From positions 1 through 20,924 of the forward strand of contig CAZYTO010000072.1 in NCBI GenBank assembly GCA_964650405.1: DNA of 20,924 bases, in the 5' to 3' direction. The notes under the pieces were generated by a model that was not told the origin of the DNA, ran no database searches, and was given only the letters and a program-made list of their open reading frames with translations. This document shows, in pieces, positions 14,243-20,924 of the stretch. Position numbers and translations under genes: made by a program. The DNA comes from CAZYTO01 sp964650405 (GTDB lineage: Bacteria; Acidobacteriota; Thermoanaerobaculia; Gp7-AA8). Position 1 is the first letter of the stretch, and each line of letters starts with the position of its first letter.

Positions 14243-14314
14243 GAGTGTGGAGTGCCGAGTGCCGAGAGGTTCTCAGCTCGGCGCTCGGCACTCGGCACTC
14301 AGCACTCGGCACTC
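14243..14314. repeat. Inverted repeat built of 7-nt units between divergent genes
   Basis: Left arm: GAGTGTG, GAGTGCC, GAGTGCC (14243-14263). Right arm: inverted units GGCACTC, GGCACTC, AGCACTC, GGCACTC (14287-14314). The arms can pair over about 23 bp with two mismatches, and a small GAGAGGTTCTC palindrome lies at the centre. It fills the spacer between two divergent start codons (14231 and 14319), ending 4 nt before the second. Confidence 0.85.
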
Positions 14315-14318
14315 ATTC

Positions 14319-16064
14319 ATGATCATTCTAGGCATTAACGCCCATCACGCCGATGCCGCAGCAGCGGTTGTCATCGACGGAAAGCTCGTCGCGGCCGCGG
14401 AAGAGGAGCGCTTTCGCCGCATCAAACACTGGGCCGGCTTCCCGACGGAGGCCATCCGATACTGCCTCGGCGAAGCGGGAGCGGCGCTGAACGACGTCGA
14501 TCACATCGCCGTGAACCGCGATCCGAATGCACGGATGCTGAAGCGCGCCGCGTTCCTCATTGCCCGGCGTCCATCCCTCGGTGCCATCCGGCGGCGCCTT
14601 GCCAACCGGGCGAAGATCCGCGACCTCCGCGGCGAGATCGCCGAGGAGCTCGGGGTCACATCGCTGAAACCCACGCTGCACCACGTCGAGCACCACCGCG
14701 CCCACCTCGCCTCGGCCTTCTTCGTGGGGCCGTTCCGCGACGCGGCGCTCCTCTCCGTCGATGGCTTCGGCGACTTCGTCAGCTCCTTGTGGGGCATGGG
14801 TAGCAACACGCACATCGCCGTAGACGGCGAGATCGGCTTCCCCCACTCGCTCGGCGTTTTCTACACGGCCATCACCCAGTATCTCGGCTTCCCGCACTAC
14901 GGCGACGAGTACAAGGTCATGGGTCTCGCGCCGTACGGGAAGCCGGCCATGATGGAGGCGATGCGCGACATCGTTCGTGTCAACGGCGGACGCTTCGCGC
15001 TCAACCTCGACTACTTCACCCACCACTCGGCCGGGCTGGATATGGTGTGGCAAGGCGGCTCGCCCGTCATCGGCCCCGTCTATTCGCAGCATCTCATCGA
15101 CCGCCTCGGACCGCTGCGTGAGCCTGACGATCCGATCGAGCAACGCCACAAGGACCTGGCCGCGTCGATGCAGGCCATGTATGAAGAGGCGTTCTTTGCC
15201 ATGGCCAACGCCCTCTACGAGAAGACGAAGAACCCGCGTCTCTGCCTGGCCGGCGGTTGCGCCTACAACTCCGTCGCCAACGGCCTGGTCTTCGACCGGA
15301 CGAAGTTCCGCGATCTCTACATCCAGGCAGCAGCCGGTGACGCAGGCGGCGCCATCGGTGCGGCGTACTGGGTCTGGAACCAGGAGCTCGGCCACGACCG
15401 CGCCTTCGTCATGGACCATGCCTACCTCGGACCGGAGTACAGCGACGACGAGATCGACGCGGCTGTCAATGCCCGGCCGGCCGACGTCCAGGCCGCCGAT
15501 TGCACCATCGAGCGCGTGTCCGATGAGCGCGAGCTTTGCCGCCGCACCGCGGCGTCCATCGCGGCCGGCAATGTCGTGGGCTGGTTCCAGGGACGGCTGG
15601 AGTGGGGTCCGCGCGCGCTCGGCAACCGCTCCATCGTCTGCGATCCGCGCCGCGCGGACATGAAGAACATCCTCAACCTGAAGATCAAGCGGCGGGAGTC
15701 CTTCCGTCCCTTCGCGCCGTCGATCCTCCGCGAAGCGGTCGGCGACTGGTTCGAGACCGACTACGACGTGCCGTTCATGCTGCAGGTCTACCAGATCCGG
15801 GAGGAGAAGCGCGCCGCCATTCCGGCCGTCACGCACGTGAACGGCACGGGGCCGCTCCAGTCGGTCACGCCCGAGCCGACCCCCCGCCACTACGCGCTCA
15901 CCGAGGCCTTCGGCTAGGCCACCGGCGTTCCGATCGTGCTCAACACGTCGTTCAACGAGAACGAGCCGGTGGTCAACACGCCCGCCCAGGCTCTCGACTG
16001 TTTCCTGAGAACAAAGATGGATCTGCTGGTGATGGGCGACGTGATGATTGCGCGGCAGGGATGA
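14319..16064 (+). pseudogene. NodU/CmcH-type carbamoyltransferase with in-frame TAG
   Basis: Transfers a carbamoyl group from carbamoyl phosphate to a sugar hydroxyl, via a carbamoyl-adenylate, decorating the polysaccharide repeat unit. Read through, it is 581 codons, normal for the family. N-terminal ASKHA-like part: MIILGINAHHADAAA, EEERF, the metal-site HHVEHHRAH (121-129) and SVDGFGD (146-152). Middle: GGCAYNSVANG (~311-323). C-terminal domain: EWGPRALGNRSI (~428), FRPFAPSI (~462). Codon 533 is TAG (15915-15917). The same frame then continues with ATGVPIVLNTSFNENEP and LDCFLRTKMD, conserved family sequence, to TGA 16062-16064, where ATGA overlaps the next gene. One base change removed a sense codon. 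Sequencing error, recent nonsense mutation or readthrough cannot be separated here. The 532-residue product lacks the conserved NTSFN motif and is probably inactive. Confidence 0.88.
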
Positions 16065-17353
16065 CGGCGTACGTGCGAAAACTGCTGAGTGACGCAGTGC
16101 TGGCCTTCGTACTTTTCGCGGGCGTCCTCGTCGCGTATCTCTATCACGCCCAGTACAGGCTCTACGGCGCCGGCGGCGATACCGCCCCGGCGGAGCTTCT
16201 TCCCCTCTCCATCCTCGATCATCACACACTGACCTTCGATTGGACTGCGCACGATCCGGGTCTGACCCCTCGCCACGACACCGGCGCGCTCTACTCCTTC
16301 ACGAACGTGGGCGGGCACATCATCTCAACGTATCCGATCGTGCCCGGGCTCCTGAACGTACCGGTCTATGTCCTCGCACGATGGAGGGGCATCGAGCTGA
16401 TCGAAGGGCGGTACCTCCTCTCGATGATCACAGCGTCGCTGCTCACGGCGGCCTCGGTCGTCTTCGTATTTCTCACGCTCCTAAACACCTGCGAGCGGCG
16501 ATCGAGCGCCATTCTTTTCACTCTCGTGTATGCCTTTGGCACCTCAGCGTTCGGTATGGCTATCCGCGGCATGTGGCAGCACGGGCCGTCGCTCTTCTTT
16601 CTGTCCCTCGGCATGTGGCTTCTGGCGCGGGACACGGCCGGCAGTATTGCGCTGGCTGGGTTGCCGCTCGGGTTTGCCGTCTGGAACCGGCCCACAAACA
16701 CGATCCTCGTCGCAGCCCTCGCGCTCTTCGTGCTGGCGCGGCGGCGGCACGCGGCGCTGGCGTTCGCTGTGCTCGGGGCCATTCCGATCGCGCTGATGCT
16801 CGCCTACTCCCAGGTCTACTGGGGTTCCATGCGCAACCTCGGGCAGTACTCCGTGAATGGGGCGTGGTTCTCGACGCCGTTCATCGAAGGTCTGGGCGGC
16901 ATTCTCGTCAGTCCCTCGCGGGGACTGTTGATCTTCAGTCCGATCTTTGTCTTCGCTCCGCTTGCCGTCCGGCGCGTGCTCATACGTCCGCTGGTGGCCT
17001 GGTCCGCGGCGGCGCTGCCGTTGTTTTTCCTCCTCTACGCGAAGTGGTATTCGTGGTTTGGCGGCTGGTGCTTCGGCTACCGGCTTCTGACCGAGGCAAT
17101 CGTTCCGCTGACGCTGTTGCTGGCGGTTTGGTGGGAGCGGCGTCCATGGCCGCGTGTGACCGGTGCCTTGTTCACAGTCGCGTTGGCCTGGTCGGTCTAC
17201 ACAAACGTCCTCGGTGCCTACATCTATCCGTGCGGGTTCAACTGGGAACCGAATCGGATCAACGAACATCAGGAGCGGCTCTGGTCGTGGAGCGACGGCG
17301 AGATTGCGCGCTGTTCCGGGCGTGTCTGGTCGCGGGTGCGGGCGAAGCTCTAG
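16061..17353 (+). CDS. Multi-pass membrane protein, GT-C-like glycosyltransferase
   Basis: 430 residues with about ten transmembrane helices (for example VLAFVLFAGVLVAYLY and LLTAASVVFVFLTLL). The first periplasmic loop carries an acidic motif (GGDTAPAELLPLSILDHHTLTF), as in GT-C transferases that use polyprenyl-phosphate sugars. SPSRGLLIFSPIFVFAPL and the aromatic WYSWFGGWCFGYRLL are also typical of that class. It probably adds a sugar in the periplasm or at the membrane. The ATG overlaps the carbamoyltransferase stop by ATGA, so translation is normally coupled to full reading of that gene. The end shares the palindromic CTAG (17350-17353) with the convergent GT2 gene, each strand using TAG. 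Substrate unknown. Confidence 0.75.
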   Translation: MTAYVRKLLSDAVLAFVLFAGVLVAYLYHAQYRLYGAGGDTAPAELLPLSILDHHTLTFDWTAHDPGLTPRHDTGALYSFTNVGGHIISTYPIVPGLLNVPVYVLARWRGIELIEGRYLLSMITASLLTAASVVFVFLTLLNTCERRSSAILFTLVYAFGTSAFGMAIRGMWQHGPSLFFLSLGMWLLARDTAGSIALAGLPLGFAVWNRPTNTILVAALALFVLARRRHAALAFAVLGAIPIALMLAYSQVYWGSMRNLGQYSVNGAWFSTPFIEGLGGILVSPSRGLLIFSPIFVFAPLAVRRVLIRPLVAWSAAALPLFFLLYAKWYSWFGGWCFGYRLLTEAIVPLTLLLAVWWERRPWPRVTGALFTVALAWSVYTNVLGAYIYPCGFNWEPNRINEHQERLWSWSDGEIARCSGRVWSRVRAKL

Positions 17354-18117
17354 CTCCGGCGGAATCGGCGCGCGATCAACTCGCGAGAGAGGATCAACTC
17401 GGCGACAAAACGCTCGAAGGCATACGTGAAGCCGGCGCGGCCGTCGAAGATTCCGAGGCGTACGAAGAGTGCCTGGACGACCACGGCAAAGGGAGCGAGG
17501 ACGACGAGCTTCCTCACCCGTCCCTTCATGCCTGTTTCACGCCATGGCATGGCCGCGAGCTTCTCCGCTTCCTGACGCATGTACCGCCGCTGCCGTTCCA
17601 GAAAGAACGCAAACGACTTTCGGTCGTCGTGCACGAGCAACGAGGCCAGCATCGCCACCTGGCCGCTGGTCCGTACCCGTTGGGTATGACCGTCCTGCCA
17701 GAGCTCGAAGCATCCCCGCCGCAGAAGAACGGGTCGTGGCGGATAGAGCGATGCTCGCAGCGGACGGCCGTGGACCGCGTAGACAAAGCGAGCTTCGTAG
17801 CCGGCATCGGTCTCGGCCGGCGCGAGCGTCTCCAGCTCTCTGCGGAAGCGATCGGGCACGTAGTAGTCGGCGTCGAGCGTCAGCACCCATTCGGTACGGG
17901 CGAGCGATACCGCGAAAGTCCACTGTGCCGCATGCGAGTCGAAAGCACGCTGGACGAGGCGGACGTTCGGAAACGACCGCGCGATGTCGACGGTGTCGTC
18001 GGAGCTGAAACTGTCCACAACCACGACCTCGCCGGCCCATGACAATTGCGCGAGCGTCCGGCCGATGTTCGGCGCCTCGTCGCGGGTGAGAATCACCGGC
18101 GTGATGGCAGCAAGCAT
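17350..18117 (-). CDS. Glycosyltransferase family 2 (WaaE/KdtX-like)
   Basis: 255 residues. GT-A fold: ITPVILTRDEAPNIGRTL at the start (nucleotide-sugar binding), VVVDSFSSDDTVDIA, and the metal motif WVLTLDADYYVP (D-A-D, ~77-79). The spacing and sequence resemble WaaE/KdtX-type lipopolysaccharide core transferases. The C-terminal ~70 residues contain a hydrophobic segment (KLVVLAPFAVVVQALFVRLG) that may sit on the membrane, then RELIARRFRRS. Start taken at the ATG 18115-18117, which overlaps the end of the GT4 gene by 25 bp; no better start is seen. Last gene of the right-hand minus-strand operon. Donor and acceptor sugars cannot be told from sequence. Confidence 0.9.
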   Translation of the reverse strand: MLAAITPVILTRDEAPNIGRTLAQLSWAGEVVVVDSFSSDDTVDIARSFPNVRLVQRAFDSHAAQWTFAVSLARTEWVLTLDADYYVPDRFRRELETLAPAETDAGYEARFVYAVHGRPLRASLYPPRPVLLRRGCFELWQDGHTQRVRTSGQVAMLASLLVHDDRKSFAFFLERQRRYMRQEAEKLAAMPWRETGMKGRVRKLVVLAPFAVVVQALFVRLGIFDGRAGFTYAFERFVAELILSRELIARRFRRS

Positions 18118-19205
18118 GCGTAGGCATTCTCCATCTCGGCAGCGATGCGATCCCAGGTAAATCGCGCCTCGACAAGTGCCCGGCCGCGGCGGCCCATCGT
18201 CTCCCGCTCCGTACCCGCGTCGAGCACCTTGCGGAGCGCGGCGGCGAGCGAATCGGGATCGCCCGCGCAGACGATGCCGGCCCGGGCCACCTCGACGTCG
18301 GCGGCCAGGCCGACCTCAGGCGTGACGATCACCGGCATCCCGTAGGCCATCGCCTCCAGCACGACGTTGCCGAAGTTCTCCGACAACGACGGCAGCACGA
18401 GAACCGCGGCCCGCTGTAGCAATTCCTCTTTCTGCCGCCCGTACACTTCGCCGATCAGTTCCACGCGCTCATGCTTTGGCAGGGATGCGGCGTAGCCGTC
18501 TTCATCGCTGCCGGCGATAACGAGATGCGATGACTCCACCTGCGCGACCGCATCGATCAGGCGAGCGAGGCCTTTCTTCCAGTTGATGCGGCCAAGAAAA
18601 AGAACGAGGCCGGGCTGGCGGGTCTCGTTCGAAAGAGGAGGGAGATCAATCCCGTTCGGAATGACGATCGCGCGGGGGGCGGCCATGCCAAGGCGGCGGG
18701 CGTCATCACGTTCCCGCTCGGACGTAAAATGGATGGCCGCGGCTCCGGCAAAGTTGCGTTTCTCGAAGAGGCGGATCCACGTCTTTTTGGCGAAGGCGCT
18801 CTTGTGCCGGACCAGCTCCGGCACGAGCATGCCCCGCGGCGAGATGAGGTACGGCACTCCCGAGGCACGGGCATTACGGGCAGCCAGCACGGTCGGCCAC
18901 AGAAAGACCGAATGCGCCTGGATCATGTCGAATTGGCGTGCCCGCTTCCTCAAGGCCTGCCGCATCGAAGGTGAAAAGTAGATCCGGTCGATCGTCGATG
19001 CGAAGTAGTGGATCGTCACACCGTCCAGTTCCACGCCTCTGCCGAGTGGCACGGCGGAGGTACCGTTCCCGTCCACATTCGTGGTGAAGACTTCGACGGT
19101 GTGGCCGCGGGCGGCCAGGGCCTTGCACAGCCCGTGAACGGCGAAGATCGGTCCACCATAGCGTGTGGCCGGGAGGTAGGTCGGTACGACGTGAAGAATC
19201 CTCAC
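18093..19205 (-). CDS. Glycosyltransferase family 4
   Basis: 370 residues, GT-B fold, retaining type. N-terminal domain RILHVVPTYLPATRYGGPIFAVHGL (the GGP loop is typical), then the acceptor-side segment ISPRGMLVPELVRHKSAFAKK. The C-terminal domain starts at LVLFLGRINWKKGLARLI (~203) and holds the donor site SLSENFGNVVLEAMAYGMPVIVT with both conserved glutamates (E-x7-E form). It adds a sugar to the growing repeat unit in the cytoplasm. Start is GTG (19203-19205), 16 bp after the stop of the Wzy-like gene, so one operon. Its end overlaps the GT2 gene. Confidence 0.92.
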   Translation of the reverse strand: MRILHVVPTYLPATRYGGPIFAVHGLCKALAARGHTVEVFTTNVDGNGTSAVPLGRGVELDGVTIHYFASTIDRIYFSPSMRQALRKRARQFDMIQAHSVFLWPTVLAARNARASGVPYLISPRGMLVPELVRHKSAFAKKTWIRLFEKRNFAGAAAIHFTSERERDDARRLGMAAPRAIVIPNGIDLPPLSNETRQPGLVLFLGRINWKKGLARLIDAVAQVESSHLVIAGSDEDGYAASLPKHERVELIGEVYGRQKEELLQRAAVLVLPSLSENFGNVVLEAMAYGMPVIVTPEVGLAADVEVARAGIVCAGDPDSLAAALRKVLDAGTERETMGRRGRALVEARFTWDRIAAEMENAYACLLPSRR

Positions 19206-19221
19206 GCGCGTCCCACTGCTC

Positions 19222-20613
19222 TCATGCAGCCGCGGTCCGAAGGCGCGACGGCTGCGCCGCCTCGGCGGCGGCCGCGGCCTCCTCGGCGCGAAGCTGCATG
19301 GCCGACGTGCCCAGGAGGCTGCCCAGAAGCATGGCCGACATCAGGGTCAGCACGGCGTCGGAATACGCCTGGGCCGAGACGAGGAAATTGACGATGTTGG
19401 CCACGAGCAGTCCGAAGAGGCCAACACGCAGCTGCTGCGTGGATGCCGCCTCGTCCGGGAACGAGGAGATCGTCATGAGGGTGCGCATCAAAACAACCAT
19501 CAGCAGGAATGCCGCGAGGACGCCCGGCAGGCCGAGCTCGATGGTCAGTTTGCCGAGACCTCCCTCCTGCCAGCCGATGTTTTCATCGTGACCGAGAAAA
19601 TGGCGCACGCCTTGGGTGGCGGTCCCGAGGCCAGCCCCCATGATGCCAAACTGGTGAACCGTTTCGACGAAGCCTCCCTCCAGCCGGCCGAGGACTTCCT
19701 CGCGCGTGATCGCCGTGCCCTGCGTATACACGCTTGCCGCTTCATCCTGACCCAGCTTGTGCATGACGCCGGCGCCGACAATCGCCAGGAAGACGAAAGC
19801 GAAGAGCTGTCCGATCGTCAGCCGGCGCAGGTAGCGCCACACGAACGTTCCCGCGAAGACGGCCACCATGTACACGGCTTTTCTCCTGCCGCTGATCACG
19901 CAGTTCAGGAAGCCCCAGCCCGCCACCGCGCTCCAAAGCACGACCATCTTCGTCGACCGGCTTCGTACCGCAAACATGATGGCGATCGAGGCAAGCATGG
20001 CCGCATGCCATCCCATGATGTCGGGAGCCCGGTAGAACCCCGAAAGGATGCGGATCTCCAGCCCGGGCATGAAGCGGATGAAGCCTTCCGGGAGGGCCAC
20101 CATGCCCAAAGCCGACCATTTCAGGTTGAAGTACTCCAGCGGCGTTCCGATCAGCGCCACGGACGTCACGATGGTGTAGAAGTGGAGCATGCCGACCAGC
20201 CGTTTCTCGGTGTCGGCGTACGCATAGCCGAAGAGGATGGCCGGAATCGGCATCAGGTAGATGAAGAAGCTGAGCGCCGGAACCTTCCAATACGCCACGC
20301 CATAGGTGATCAAGCCGTTGAGCGCCGCCAGGACGAGGAAGATCATCATCAGCGCGGCGGCCATGTAGATCTGACCGAAGCGCCGTGTCACTTCCCGGAA
20401 GCTCTTCTGAAGGTCTCCCTGTGCGGCGAAGAGGGCCACGCCGTACACCACCAGGACGCTGAAGGTCATGACGACGGGAGTGCCAGGGGTGACCTTACGG
20501 GCCGGATCCTGCAGTACTCCGATGAGGAGGGCAGCGAGCCAGCCGCGGCGCCAGTCGACGAGCGCGACCGCGACGGCCAGTAGCAGCACCGAGGCAAAGA
20601 GGAGTGTGATCAT
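19222..20613 (-). CDS. Second O-antigen polymerase/ligase-like membrane protein
   Basis: 463 residues with about ten transmembrane segments, starting MITLLFASVLLLAVAVALVDW. The layout matches Wzy/O-antigen ligase-like proteins: FYRAPDIMGWHAAMLASIAIMF, a basic ISGRRKAVYMVAVF loop, then a long periplasmic loop and GGLGKLTIELGLPGVLAAF near the end. The C-terminal tail is Ala/Glu-rich. The ATG at 20611-20613 overlaps the stop of the preceding gene (ATGA), so I prefer it to the earlier in-frame ATG at 20685, which lies inside that gene. With glycosyltransferases on both sides it is the better candidate for the repeat-unit polymerase, leaving the 10491 protein as ligase or as polymerase of another glycan; this division is inference. 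Confidence 0.82.
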   Translation of the reverse strand: MITLLFASVLLLAVAVALVDWRRGWLAALLIGVLQDPARKVTPGTPVVMTFSVLVVYGVALFAAQGDLQKSFREVTRRFGQIYMAAALMMIFLVLAALNGLITYGVAYWKVPALSFFIYLMPIPAILFGYAYADTEKRLVGMLHFYTIVTSVALIGTPLEYFNLKWSALGMVALPEGFIRFMPGLEIRILSGFYRAPDIMGWHAAMLASIAIMFAVRSRSTKMVVLWSAVAGWGFLNCVISGRRKAVYMVAVFAGTFVWRYLRRLTIGQLFAFVFLAIVGAGVMHKLGQDEAASVYTQGTAITREEVLGRLEGGFVETVHQFGIMGAGLGTATQGVRHFLGHDENIGWQEGGLGKLTIELGLPGVLAAFLLMVVLMRTLMTISSFPDEAASTQQLRVGLFGLLVANIVNFLVSAQAYSDAVLTLMSAMLLGSLLGTSAMQLRAEEAAAAAEAAQPSRLRTAAA

Positions 20614-20924
20614 GCCGTCTTGCCGGTCCGCAACTCTTCGGGAACGAGCTTTCTTCCGCTTCGGGCCAGCCTTCGCCCAAGCCACAGGCCGCGCAGCTCC
20701 CCGATGAGCTTACCCGGAATCGACCATGGATGCCGCAGGAGGTAACGCGTGCCGGTATTCCTGACGATGCGCCGGAACGCATAACGCCAGAAATCGCGGC
20801 GGTGATGTGCTGCGAAGTAATAGTCCCCGACGGAGTGGAGGGGGGACATGGTCGTACGGTGGTCGCCGTAAGAGCGTAAGCCGCCGGTGGAAAGCTTCAG
20901 GTGGCGCAGGCTGGCGCGCGGCTC
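20610..20924 (-). CDS. C-terminal part of a protein, possibly a glycosyltransferase (5' end outside window)
   Basis: The frame is open from the right edge to TGA at 20610-20612, giving about 104 residues. Visible sequence: LRHLKLSTGGLRSYGDHR, SVGDYYFAAHHRRDFWRYAFRR, NTGTRYLLRHP, then a basic amphipathic end (LWLGRRLARSGRKL). An internal ATG (20847-20849) is not a likely start because the coding-like sequence continues upstream. The basic tail and position at the head of a glycosyltransferase operon resemble the C-terminus of a family 2 glycosyltransferase, but no catalytic motif is inside the window. Coupled to the Wzy-like gene by ATGA. Confidence 0.6.
   Translation of the reverse strand, partial: EPRASLRHLKLSTGGLRSYGDHRTTMSPLHSVGDYYFAAHHRRDFWRYAFRRIVRNTGTRYLLRHPWSIPGKLIGELRGLWLGRRLARSGRKLVPEELRTGKTA

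Noticed and set aside
14243..14314. CRISPR-like array
   Set aside because: Units are 7 nt, with no spacers, and there are no cas genes.
14328..16229. Open frame of 633 codons antisense to the carbamoyltransferase
   Set aside because: It is a shadow of high-GC codon usage: low-complexity Arg/Gly/Val-rich translation with no domain, against a gene with clear family motifs.

Overview
This is a GC-rich bacterial window with almost no non-coding space. It carries a housekeeping segment followed by a large exopolysaccharide/capsule (EPS) locus. The outer-membrane export proteins show a Gram-negative (diderm) cell. The combination of an acidobacterial-looking Hfq with an N-terminal extension, a fused Wzz/BY-kinase, a PHP-type (CpsB) phosphatase and short-period intergenic repeats suggests Acidobacteriota or a related phylum. 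That placement is inference. A 10-N gap at 4363-4372 shows this is a draft or metagenomic scaffold.

Layout. (1) 1-3284, housekeeping: pdxA (minus, cut by the left edge) and hfq (minus), then divergently etfB-etfA (plus), the two subunits of electron transfer flavoprotein. (2) 3399-10421, a minus-strand export/regulation operon. Read 5'->3' it is: outer-membrane beta-barrel protein, Wza-like export protein, Wzc-like chain-length regulator/tyrosine kinase, CpsB-like tyrosine phosphatase, a TPR-type secreted protein broken by the gap and an apparent frameshift, and a small secreted four-cysteine protein. (3) 10491-11966 (plus), an O-antigen ligase/polymerase-like membrane protein, convergent with 11908-14231 (minus), a membrane-anchored protein of unknown function and a family 4 glycosyltransferase. 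(4) 14319-17353 (plus), a NodU/CmcH-type carbamoyltransferase interrupted by an in-frame TAG, overlapped by a GT-C-like membrane protein. (5) 17350-20924 (minus), a second biosynthetic operon: a partial protein (possibly a glycosyltransferase), a second Wzy/O-antigen ligase-like protein, a GT4 and a GT2.

How the genes work together. Glycosyltransferases and the carbamoyltransferase would build and decorate an oligosaccharide repeat unit. One Wzy-like protein would polymerise it, and the other may act as ligase or on a second glycan. Wzc with Wza and the beta-barrel would control length and export. Phosphorylation of the Wzc tyrosine tail, reversed by the co-transcribed phosphatase, would set the cycle. 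No flippase (Wzx) or initiating phosphoglycosyltransferase lies in the window, so these must be elsewhere.

No CRISPR array, tRNA, rRNA, transposase or defence system was seen. The least ordinary signals are: three intergenic elements built from 7-8 nt units arranged as inverted repeats, two of them ending a few bases before a start codon with no visible Shine-Dalgarno sequence; an 18-bp palindrome in front of the export operon's wza gene; the amber codon in the carbamoyltransferase; and an Hfq with unusual residues on its RNA-binding face. No intergenic stretch exceeds about 180 bases.
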